The notes under the pieces were generated by a model. It was given only the letters and a program-made list of their open reading frames with translations. It ran no database searches and was not told where the DNA came from. From Cercophora sp. LCS_1 (taxonomy: Eukaryota; Ascomycota; Sordariomycetes; Sordariales; Lasiosphaeriaceae), in assembly GCA_036250225.1 (NCBI GenBank), contig JAPZLL010000009.1, forward strand, positions 496,001 through 560,000: DNA of 64,000 nucleotides. The letters are read 5' to 3'. A program made the translations under genes and the position numbers. Positions 12,839 through 22,063 of this stretch are shown piece after piece (within the stretch, counting starts at the first letter, position 1; each line of letters opens with the position of its first letter).

Positions 12839-13602
12839 ATGCATCCCATCCTCCTGACCATCGCCCTCCCCACCCCAGCCCTCGCCTCTCCGGCATACTC
12901 GGTCCGTTCAGCTTCAGAACTTGAAGCCGACCTTCCCATCACCGCAATGACCTTCGCAGGCCCCGTCATCCCAGGTGGCCCGCCCGTCGAGCTTTCGGGC
13001 ACCGCCAAGGAAATCTACGAACAAGTCCTGGCGCTCAACCCGTCCTACACGCCCTGGGACTTTCCGGACTTCCAAGCCGAAATGGCCGCCAAGGGTGTCA
13101 CCCGCGCCGAGTGGGAGTCTGAATTCTTGCGCCACAACGGGACCACTCCAAATACCAGCATCGCTCGTCGGACCAATCTCGACAAGCGCGCCAACTTTGA
13201 GTGCAACTGGGGCGATTGGGTGCGCACCTGGGGAGATTGTCTCGAGGGCTACGACTACCTCAAGGCGTTGGGGTCGGCGTCGTGTGGCGCCAAGGGGAAT
13301 ACTTGTTCGCGGGTGAGCTGTTCGTCGGGATGTGGTATGTTTTTGTGTAGCCAGGTACGTTCTCTTTTTTTTTTTTCTCCGGGATTTGAATGAGCGAATG
13401 AATGGAGGGAGCGAGTTTGCTAATAGAAATACCAAACCAGACTGGGAACGAGTACAAGATGCGGTGTGGAGCTGTGGCGGACGAGATCATCAAGGTTGCG
13501 GATGAATGCGGCGAGCATATTCTTGGAAATAGGTTCTACCATGTTTGTGGAAGCCTCAATTATGGTGGACACCGTATTGGTATCAAGGACCAGAGCTGCT
13601 AG
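12839..13602 (+). CDS. Cysteine-rich secreted preproprotein, effector-like
   Basis: Predicted secreted protein, 225 aa, function unknown. Exon 1 is 12839..13354 and exon 2 is 13441..13602; the 86-nt intron has a GTACGT donor and a CCAG acceptor, phase 0. Residues 1-17 are a signal peptide. Residues 18-117 look like a propeptide without cysteines, ending in a dibasic LDKR at 114-117 that fits Kex2 processing. The remaining 108 residues hold 11 cysteines (122, 134, 149, 156, 161, 165, 170, 181, 195, 208, 225), with NWGDWVRTWGDCLEGYDYL and a CSRVSCSSGCG segment. This resembles a recurring family of uncharacterised small secreted fungal proteins with a WGDC..G..YL and C.RVSC pattern. The odd cysteine number could allow dimerisation. 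The prepro organisation is visible; the effector role is inference. Confidence 0.8.
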
Positions 13603-14143
13603 GTTGTCCGGGTGTTGAAAAGCATGGGACGGGGCATGGTGATGCTGGTGGTGAGAGGGAGAATTTGACGTCTCCTTTGTTGATTTTTGATGGCTGAGTC
13701 TTGGCTTCGTGGGTGTTCTCCTCAAGTGTAGTAGGCAGTATCACGAAAACAATGAAAAAAACGAAACATGAAGCGGCCCAGGCGTGATGACAGTGAAGCC
13801 ATACACATTCCCAAACAACGTGAGCGCCGCTGGGGAAAAGATGTCGTCATGCTGCAAGCAAACGCAGCAGAGAGCTAAGTTGGGTGAGCGCCGTGCCTAC
13901 CTAATGAGGGGCAGGATCCTCCTTGAGAGGCCTTTGGATGCCTGTCACCTGCCATCCAGGTCACCAGAAGAACCGTCACAGTTACACCGCCCCACGACGG
14001 CCTCGCGGTTTTGCCCCGACTGGCAGGTTACGCAGGAACACAATTCCACAGCGGGAAAACCGCAATATCGATAGTGTATCTCATTGATCAAGCATAAGCA
14101 TGTGCAAGAATCCTCCATCCTCATCCCCGTGAATCTCCCTCAT
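13603..14143. other. Convergent intergenic region
   Basis: 3' regions of the cysteine-rich gene and the dioxygenase gene. Nothing further recognised. Confidence 0.5.
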
Positions 14144-15425
14144 CTAATCAGTGCACTCCTCATCCTGAGTCTCAACCTCCCTCTTCTCAACCTCCTTCTC
14201 CTTCCTCTCCCCTCGTCGCTTGCCGAAACCGCCACCGAAACCGCCACCGAAACCGCCACCGCCCATCTTGGCCACAGGACCGGTCGGGTTCATGACACCG
14301 CCGTTGGCAGTCCAGTACGCGGCCGGGTTCAGGGGCCTGCTGGTTTGCTGGTTGATGCCGAAGCGGATCCACGAGAAGAGACCCTCCTCGAGCTTGCTGC
14401 CGACGAGGTTGTAGCGCACAATCGGGTCGTCGCCGTTGGCGCCCTGGCGGAAGAGGAAGTCGTTGGTGTTTTGGGTCACGGCCATGCGGTTGCTGCTATA
14501 GGGCGCCACCTTGTCGGCGGCCGAGATGAGGGACTGGTCAAAGTAGATTTGGCCAATGTGCGCGGCGCGTCCGCCGGTGATGGTGTTGTTGGCCTGCTTG
14601 GTTGCGCCGAGGTAGACGATGGCTGACGGGACTAGTTAGTTCCTGCTATATGAAAAGAGGTGTGGAAAAGGGGTCGCCGTACCGTGGATGTGGGTGGCGC
14701 GACCGTCGTAGTGGCCGGGCATGATGCCGTCAAAGACAGCGATGCCGTTGGCATCTGTGGGCTGGACACCGCGGAGGGCCGTCAGCTTGAGGATGGATGC
14801 ATCCCTGGGGTCACCCATGCCGGGATAGCCCTGGACACCGCCGTAGATGCCGGTCGAGTTGGATGACCAGATGTCGACGAAGGCGTTGGGAACGACCTGG
14901 CAGGTCTTGTAGTCGACGACTTGGATGACCAGCGTCATCTTGATGCCCGGCTCTTTCTCGCGGATATCCTTGCGGACCTCCTCGCCTCTGACGTCTGCTC
15001 CATGTTAGTGGAAATCCCGACATGGAAGTTTGGCTGGACGCACAAAGAGGACCCTCATCGACAGCGGGCATCAGAATGCAGGCGCCGGCATCGGAAAAGA
15101 GAGTCTTCACATCCATGCCCTGCGACACGGGCTTGTTGCTCTTGTGGTCGATCCGCGACACCGAGATGTAATCCCTGGGACGCAGCTTGGGGGCCTCCTC
15201 GGTCTCCAAACCGGCCTCTCTCCGCAGACGGGCAAACTCCCGGCCGTGGGTCTCGACGGTCCGCTTGATGAACTCGGGGTCGTTGAACTCCCTCTTGCAG
15301 TGGTTCAGGGACTTGCGCTCCAGCGGGTTGGCGGCGTGGGCGCGCACCTCCTCGAGGTGGCCCGGGTGGGCAAGCACCAGAGGCGCGGCCAGCAGAGCGC
15401 TCGACAGGAGGTTGAGGAGACCCAT
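14144..15425 (-). CDS. Secreted intradiol ring-cleavage dioxygenase
   Basis: Non-haem Fe(III) dioxygenase that would cleave catechol-type rings between the two hydroxyls, 390 aa, secreted. Exons are 15425..15044, 14994..14683 and 14622..14144. The joins give GPLYVRGEEVRKDI and HIHAIVYLGAT, as in the extracellular intradiol dioxygenase-like family (PF00775). Residues 1-19 are a signal peptide ending LAHPG. The iron ligands are visible and complete: Tyr178 (GIYGG), Tyr223, His229 and His231 (HYDGRATHIH). The C-terminus is unusual: three GGGF units followed by a Lys/Glu-rich charged tail ending in Cys-Thr-Asp. The paralogue at 39892-41321 shares two of its intron positions but lacks this tail. 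Likely substrates are lignin- or tannin-derived catechols. Confidence 0.93.
14222..14262 (-). repeat. 12-bp coding tandem repeat encoding Gly-Gly-Gly-Phe
   Basis: Three near-perfect units (gaaaccgccacc on the plus strand) inside the last exon of the dioxygenase give a glycine-phenylalanine run in the C-terminal tail. Such tracts vary in copy number between isolates. Confidence 0.85.
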
Positions 15426-15497
15426 GGTTGCACGGCGTGTGTGAGAAGATGGGATGGGAAGGAAACCCGGGCCAAAAGAGTGAGTCGGCAGCAGCCG

Positions 15498-15508
15498 ATA
15501 TATTTAAA
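15498..15508 (-). promoter_or_regulatory. TATA-like element of the intradiol dioxygenase gene
   Basis: TTTAAATATAT on the minus strand, about 75 nt upstream of the ATG at 15425. Confidence 0.5.
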
Positions 15509-17008
15509 GGAACATCTCGGTCTTTTTCGCCTCCTCTGTCAATATCCGGGTCGCTGCTATGGGACAATTCATCCACAGCTCACGTAACGCTGTATGCTGT
15601 ATGGCCGTGCCATAATAGGCCCAAAGCAGCGAGCCTCCGCAACGACCATCGCCCAGCGGCCATGATTGGCATCCAGCGTCCACGAGAGGGCGTCGCCAAG
15701 ACAGTCCCCAGGTTCTTAATCTCCGCGCGTGACGGACGAACAGCGTCGACGTGCTAGCGATACAATATATCCGCCTGCCAGGGACGAATCGGAAGACGCG
15801 GCAGAATTGTTTGGACAGGCGGATAAACAAGCGGCCACTCGCAGCGGGACTGGTGAATCCTGTTGCGATTGATATAATCATATATGGGCGATTGGTTCAT
15901 GTATATTTCGATACCACCCCCTTTTCGGCAGTTGGTGTGCTGCACCCCGCATTCCGACGCCGCCGCGACACCGCCGTCTCTCGGCTCTCCGGCTGATTGC
16001 CCGTGGGGCTTCGGTTCCACGGACCAAGACCAAAGACGTCGACAAACACCAGTCGGCCGCCCCGGTCCAACCGAGGACATCTTGGCTGGCACCGGTGACC
16101 TGCACGCAATCTGGGCCATGCAAATCGTCTGGTCTCCGCCATGACGAATCACAAACCCAAGATATGTCAGCGCTCGTGCCTCCTCCATCTTCTGGAACCC
16201 TTCCACGCCTCCGCTGTGCCATTGCCAAGGTGCATCCTGTGCCGGTTGAGGCATCAGGATCGACGTTCGACATCAACCTCCAACAATCTTCATAATAACA
16301 GCCCGTATGATATAACCAAGTCCCATGAGCCCATCCCGAATGACATCTCGAACGATGCAATATCAGCTCCTTCTCACACAGCCGTCCCAAACTGCCGGAG
16401 GTCAACACCCACCCCACAGACCCGGTGCAGGAGGAATGTTCGTCTAGCGATTAGAGAACAAAAAAAATATCACAGCTCCCGGCCGGGTTAACCGGTGCTT
16501 TTGGGGCAAGATTGAGCCACGCGGCAACCCCTCCGGCACCCAGGCTATTCTGGGAAACTCTAACCCTCGGCATGGGCGCCCGATTTTATCCAGGGAAAAA
16601 CCGTACGTATTCTTCATCATGGGCCAATCTTGCGTGCATCCGTATGACAGCCGGTGGGGGATGATACCCGAAGGGCTTGCGAGCACCTAGCGCAACGTTG
16701 TTTACTTGTATGCGACTATTGGGGAAGCAGTGCAGTCTTTGCGATGTAACTTGGTTTCGGCTTGGTTCCGAGCTTCCTTGCAAAGCTTAGCAGCGTCATG
16801 ACGTACTCGCCTGGTTGATTGGCATGTGGATGCAGCAGACAAGCGAGGCGAACTGGTGTCCGTTTGTGTCGGGTGTTGTCGAGTCGAGTCGAGTCTCCAC
16901 TAGTCCTACCTGCAATGCGCGTGTGCATCAATGGCAAAAAAGGAAAAGTAAACAGTCGATGTTGAGTGGGGCGCAGGGGCTGGCCAGGGAAAAAGCAAAA
17001 AAAAAATT
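15509..17008. other. Intergenic region, no gene recognised
   Basis: Upstream region of the dioxygenase gene. Open frames on both strands are mutually antisense and show no family motif. Nothing else supported. Confidence 0.5.
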
Positions 17009-17079
17009 GCGTCAAGAGGGAATCGAACCCCCCCCTCAACCTTGGAAGGGTTGAATCCTAACCACTAGACCATTGACGC
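17009..17079 (-). tRNA. tRNA-Gly (anticodon TCC)
   Basis: 71 nt, read on the minus strand. The acceptor stem is a perfect 7-bp GCGTCAA/TTGACGC. The D arm contains GTCTAGTGGTTAGGAT (A box). The anticodon stem is CAACC/GGTTG around the loop CTTCCAA, giving anticodon TCC (codon GGA). The T arm is GGGGG-TTCGATT-CCCTC with a G-T pair. There is no intron. A short T-run follows the 3' end on the minus strand, as expected for RNA polymerase III termination. Confidence 0.95.
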
Positions 17080-17258
17080 TGTTAAGCGATGTTCTGTCAG
17101 TCCGAAAAAAACAAGGGCAATTTATGATAGCTACCCGAAAATCACGTGTTCCCCAAATGTCATTCACCCACATCTCCAAGACATGCCATGAACACGACGA
17201 AAAAAATCTCATAAGGGTATCCAAACGATTTAAGAAACAAAACAAAAGCCATGCCCCT

Positions 17259-17615
17259 TTACAACCCCAAGAGCCCACCACCCTTCCCCTCATTATTCTT
17301 CTCATCCATGCAAATACACATGGCCACCATCAACGCCAGATCCACCCCCGGCGCCACAGTCAACGCATACGTCTGCTGCCCAAACAGCAAATCCCTCCCA
17401 CTCAACAACTTGCGATTAATCCTACCCACAACAAAACCCGTCTTCTCATCCACGATATCCGCCGCGCTATCGAACCAATTCCCCTTCATCTTGAGCGACT
17501 CTGGCGCGCCAGTCGAAGCGTTGGTAAAGGTAGCCGTTGCTTTGGAACCGAGCACTAATTATTTATTACATTCTTATCAGTCCAATCCTTTCTTCCAAAC
17601 TATCATCTTCACCCC

Positions 17616-17652
<37 letters not shown>

Positions 17653-17999
17653 CCACTGACGGGAGGGGGAAAACACATACACGCAAAAGAACTCTTCACC
17701 TCGAGCAACTTCCGCCCGCTCGGATCAACGGCCGCGTACGTCGCGTGGATGTGCAGCAGCTCCTTGACGATATCAAACAGGTGGTTGCCCGCCATGTCGT
17801 AGACGGATTTGCGCCCCGACAGCGACATGACTTTGCCCTGGATCTTGAGGATCGGCTGCCCGTTTTGCAGCGTGATGTCGAACGAGTCGCCTGAGAGGGA
17901 CATGACTTTTTCACGGAGGATGAGGGTTTCCGTCTGGCGCGCGATGAACTGGTTCCAGACCGCAAGGGGTTGGGGGACGGGGGCGAGTTGGACGGCCAT
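17259..17999 (-). CDS. LURP-one-related / tubby C-terminal-like protein
   Basis: Protein of the LURP1-like family (PF04525, tubby-C-like beta barrel), 204 aa; such proteins bind membrane phospholipids or have unknown roles. Exon 1 is 17999..17681 and exon 2 is 17554..17259, with a GTATGT donor and a TTAG acceptor, phase 1. The join gives SSFALLGSKATATFTN. Family features are the repeated hydrophobic beta strands: TLILREKVMSLSGDSFDI, QPILKIQGKVMSLSGRKSVYD, GNHLFDIVKELLHIHATY and a final FVVGRINRK plus TYALTVAPGVDLALMVAMCICMDE. I chose the ATG at 17999 because the upstream frame to 18104 encodes a Pro/Arg-rich stretch foreign to the family. No signal peptide. The intron contains a 36-nt homopolymer. 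Confidence 0.9.
17617..17652. repeat. 36-nt homopolymer T tract (A on the coding strand) within an intron
   Basis: An uninterrupted T run of 36 lies in the 126-nt intron of the LURP-like gene, which is transcribed as poly-A. The exact length may be an assembly estimate. Confidence 0.9.
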
Positions 18000-18953
18000 T
18001 TTGGGCAAGTTGCTAGGAGCTCGACTGGTGATGGTTTGGCGTGCACGATGGGATGGGATGGGGGTGAGTTTGAGGTAGATGATGATTGAAGTGAAAGCAA
18101 GCAATCGGCGACAGGGCGGGGTCAGCCGCGCTTTTATCTCGTGTCACGCCCCGACACAAAAGAAAAAGGTGGTGTGCTGGTTCCCGCGATCGTTGTCCAA
18201 TTCGTCATGGGGCCTACGGTTACGGTGCCCATTGCCGCGGGAAGTAAGGTTTGGGCTGTGCAGCGACTGCGCTCGGCTTGGCATTGGTCGAGGATGCCTT
18301 GTGGTCGCCAAGGTTGGCGAGGAGCTGCAGCGTGCGACGACAAAGGCGCCAATGGCAAATGCTGCGGCTGAGCGTTGCGTCTGCAGTGGCGTCGAATTGC
18401 ATGCCTTCAACGGGATAGAGCCAATTTTTCCCCCCTGTCGACCATGCATCCAGGCCCTTGCAACTGAAGTCTGGAACCCAATGCAGTTTCACCGCGCAAC
18501 GAGCTGGATGGGCGCAGCTCGGAATTGGTTCCAGAATGGAGTGATTTCGCGGAACGGCTCTAACTGGTGGCTGTTTCCTTCGGTCAGCGCTCGGGTTGGG
18601 GACCCGGGCCGAGCCGGTGGAGGGAAGGTGCAATACGATGCTGCCACATCACGGGCATCAAATTCGCAAGCAACAAGCACGGCTTTGAACGGAATAGACC
18701 AACGACACAGGGACAGAAAAGCATTTCTGTTTGAACTATTTCCACGATTCTGTCCAGTCGTGAGCGAAAGTCTAATCTTCCAACTGGCTGTCCAGCGCTG
18801 AGTTGTTTTCAAGTTTTTTTTGGTCATTTTTTTCTTATATCCACCTATCCTCCAGCACCCCCCAATCAATGACAACCGTCCCAGGGATCAAAACCCATTC
18901 CACCCATCCGGGTCTCTCCCGTCAACCTTCTAACTCAAGCGCATCCATCACGC
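18000..18953. other. Intergenic region
   Basis: Upstream region of the LURP-like gene (GATGG repeats near 18045-18062) and downstream region of the small secreted gene. The 240-codon frame at 18079-18801 overlaps antisense frames of similar length and has no motif, so I do not call it. Confidence 0.5.
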
Positions 18954-19518
18954 TCACGTATGACAAGCGATGCACCTCAAGTTGTCGTTCAACGCCCCAT
19001 CGAAATTGACAAACCTACGCAATTATTAGCTTCATTCCACTCAAAAAAACGACGGAAAGACTCACCCGCTGCCAGAATCAATCTCAATCTGATGTCCCGT
19101 CCCAACCAGCGCGCCACATCCAGTGAAGCTACTGAACGAGTCACTCAAGTCACACGTGAGACCAGGCGTGACAATCATGGCTGAGGACGGACAACCGCCC
19201 AGTTGCGTGCAGAGCGAGCCAGAGTCGACTTCGAAAGCGGAAAAGCCCTGGGTCAGCGGGTTGGTGCTGATGGCGCCTGAGGGGATGGTGACATCGGCGC
19301 AGTTGCCGCCTGCATTAAAGTCGACGCAGAGACGGATGATGCCGGTGGTGTCGCGGGTTTCCTGGGGGTTATGTTAGTGGCAAATATGTGAAGGGAGTAA
19401 TCAGTGGACTTGCTAGAGAGGATGAGGCGGCAGGGAGGGTAAGGGCTGCTCGAGGGGCGGGAATGGCATCGACGATAAGGAAGAGGGAGGCGAAAACGAA
19501 GGAAGTGGGAAGAAACAT
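18954..19518 (-). CDS. Small cysteine-rich secreted protein with a GC-AG intron
   Basis: Predicted secreted protein, 153 aa, unknown function; too fragmented to appear as a long frame. Exons are 19518..19414, 19361..19066 and 19014..18954. Intron 1 (52 nt) has a GCAAGT donor and a CTAAC branch; intron 2 has a GTGAGT donor and a GCTAAT-type branch. Residues 1-18 form a signal peptide. The joined second exon reads TTGIIRLCVDFNAGG then NCADVTIPSG, and the protein ends in LRCIACHT. There are eight cysteines. The three exons join in phase without stops and the cysteine spacing is regular, which argues for a real gene. No conserved enzyme motif is seen, so an extracellular structural or effector-like role is only a guess. 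Confidence 0.7.
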
Positions 19519-20211
19519 CTTGGACGATCGTCGTGACTGGGAAGTTGAACGGCAAGAAAATCACAAAGGAAAAGAACAGGTAAGGGAAACTAGAAGAAGT
19601 TGGTGTGTGATGCGACCGAGTGATGACAGTGGGTTGTGGTCTCGGGGAATGCGAGAGCTTCCCATTTATGCGAAACTGGAAAGATGTCCGTCCTCTTGCA
19701 GTGTGGAATCTGGATCGATGATACTTGACTGACCTGTCACTAATCCGGCCGTCAGGCCGAATAACAAGGGCTTACGGCTCAGCGCTAGATGGACTCAGCC
19801 AGCTCATGTCTCGCCACTGTTAAACCCGATGATCACCAGGCGAATAGACTTCGGCCTGGCAAAAGTGCAATCCAATGGGTAAGCCTTTTGAGAGTTCTTG
19901 ATTACAAAACATATTTCCGAATGTTATGCAAGGTCCTCTCCCTACAAAAAACACAGCCAGCCTGTCATGGATAGCTCCCTGGCCACGTCCACATCGGATT
20001 ACCGCCGAATTGGCGACACCTGGATGACATTCCATGAAGTACCTTCATCGCTCTTACTGGCTCAATCTCCGATCGCACAGCCAGCATCATATGTCGTCAC
20101 GGCCTCTTAAACCGTGACACTCACAATGTACAAGCACCTGAGGTTCCACAATGACGATAAAGGACCAAGACAACACCACTTTTATTCCCGGACAGTCCCG
20201 AACCTGACAAA
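19519..20211. other. Intergenic region
   Basis: Upstream of the small secreted gene (a CATAAAT element lies near 19665 on the minus strand) and downstream of the DUF1996 gene. No other feature seen. Confidence 0.5.
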
Positions 20212-21478
20212 TCATCTCGAAATCTGCGGATTCCCCGGAAGCGCATCCAACCACCCATCAATCGCCTCGTTCACAATCGGTGCCTTACTGCACTTATTCG
20301 CCTCCTGAATCGTCTGCGTCTTGAGCTCCGGACAATCCTGACCACAAAACTTATCCATAGCCCGCTGCAGCGCATCACCCTTCCATCCGAACAGATAATC
20401 TCCATGCCACCCATACCCTGTCTCATCGCCCATACTGAGAACGAACGGTTGCGACCCATCCTCAGGCCACATCGCCTTGTCGTTAAAGGCAGATGTATTC
20501 CAGATCGTCTCGTACAGAACCTGCGGTAGCTTAACAGGGTGGCTGCCATTGTCTCGTCAGCATAAAACTATAATTAACAACAAAATACGAGGGGAATAAC
20601 GCACGTAGCAGGACATTCCCACTCCGTCTCAAAGGTGCCTTTTGACGGATACGCAACATGGCTTTTATGGTCTGGGCTATCGACGTTGATCCCATCCCAG
20701 CACGTGGGGAAAAAGTTGTTGATTCGCAAGCCATAAGGACACGGCTTATCGGGGAATGTTCGTGTGTCCCAGGAGCCACCAATCTCTGAATTTGCTGGTG
20801 CGGGTCCCCATGGTGTGGTGAAGCACCGGAAGGCGATGCTTTTGAACTCGTCGGCGTTGGGGCTTGGGGCGCGGAACATGGGGTCTCCGATGAGCATGCG
20901 GAAGCCCTGGTTCGTTAGAAACGAGTTCCTTCAAGAAAGAGGGACTAGAGAACTCTTGCAAGAGGAGGGAGTAGGTGACTTACTGGCTTGAAGGCAGTCA
21001 CTTTGGTCTTTTTGTCGTACGGGGCGGTGTAGTAGACCGTCATGCCGCCGCGGGTTCCTTCGAGGAAGAGGTTTTCCATGAGGGGAACGCGGTGGAATGA
21101 GCCGTTGCGGTGGCGGAAAAAGAGGACGGCGGTCCAGTAGTTTGAGAAGTCCTCGGTGAAGGTGCAGGTTGTGCAGGTTGCGACGTCTGAGACGTTTAGG
21201 GATGGGTCCATGCTGGGGGCGAGGGCATTGCCGCCGACAAATTGGTGGAGATGGGGCGCTGGAATTTGGCCTGGGGTTACGAGTCTATTGTGGTCAGTTG
21301 GAGGGCAAGGTGTTGTGTGTGAGAGGTAAACTCACGGGTCAATCCGTTGGATGTTGAGCTCAGAGCATGAGAAGCGGAGAAAGTCCCGTAGCGTAGGACC
21401 AGAAGGCGCTTGCGCCACTGCTGCAGACAGAAGCCATGCGGAAGACAGCGCGCTGTTGGTGAGCCTGTGTAGTCTCAT
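20212..21478 (-). CDS. Secreted DUF1996-domain protein
   Basis: Secreted protein of unknown function with one DUF1996 domain (PF09362), 358 aa. Exons are 21478..21336, 21284..20984, 20906..20605 and 20542..20212. The third join restores HPVKLPQVLYE, a family hallmark. Other family motifs: HLHQFVGGNAL near the N-terminus, TCTFTEDFSNYWTAVLFFRHRNG, GGMTVYY, GFRMLIGDP, CPYGLRINNFFPTCWDG and HKSHVAYPS. Residues 1-23 are a signal peptide. No WSC domain follows, so this is the short single-domain form. Fungal DUF1996 proteins are often secreted during growth on plant material; the reaction, if any, is unknown. Confidence 0.93.
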
Positions 21479-21916
21479 GGTAACAAGTCGTCAATGTCTT
21501 CGACAGAGTTTGTTCTGGGTTGTGTTTGGAGGAGGATAGTCCCTCGTTGGACCAACCACTTTCCCTCTGATGAACCTCGATAGAGATGCCCAATGTCTCG
21601 TAACATGGGCGGTTTGAGTGTTGAGCATGGTGATAATAGCCGGGTTGTTTTGGGCCAACGACAGGACGTCCTTTTTCCCGATAATCAGGGTAAACCCGCC
21701 CTATGCATGTCGGCGTCGGCAAGAGGGTGGCAGATGAAAGCGAAACATGGTTGGTCGACTTGAAAGGCGAGTTATTCTGGCCGAACTCTGTTCAACTGGA
21801 CCGAAGAGAGCAGCGAGTTGCGTGACGTCCTTGTCGTTGCATTGGGGGAATCCAAACTGGGAAAATGAACCAAACGGCAGACATTGGGCGCTTGAAATGA
21901 CAAAAAAAAAAGGATC
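21479..21916. other. Intergenic region between the DUF1996 gene and tRNA-Asp
   Basis: No gene or element recognised. Confidence 0.5.
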
Positions 21917-21995
21917 TCTCCCGCCGGGAATTGAACCCGGGTCTCGAGCGAAGTCTGCTGACAAGCTCACATACTGACCACTATACTACGGAAGA
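21917..21995 (-). tRNA. tRNA-Asp (anticodon GTC) with a short intron
   Basis: 79 nt on the minus strand. The acceptor stem is TCTTCCG/CGGGAGA with one G-T pair. The A box is GTAGTATAGTGGTCAGT and the T arm is ACCCGGGTTCAATTCCCGG. The anticodon stem is TGAGC/GCTCG (end wobble), with loop TTGTCA followed by about eight extra nucleotides (GCAGACTT) before position 38, a canonical intron site one base 3' of the anticodon. The anticodon is GTC. The plus-strand A run at 21902-21911 is the pol III terminator. Confidence 0.93.
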
Positions 21996-22063
21996 ATTGC
22001 GGATGTGATCATCCGCCGTAGCTGATTGGTTGGAGACTGGGGCCAGTAAAGTTGAGTATGTGC

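Noticed and set aside
18079..18801. 240-codon plus-strand frame
   Set aside because: Overlapped by equally open antisense frames and lacking any recognisable domain or codon pattern.
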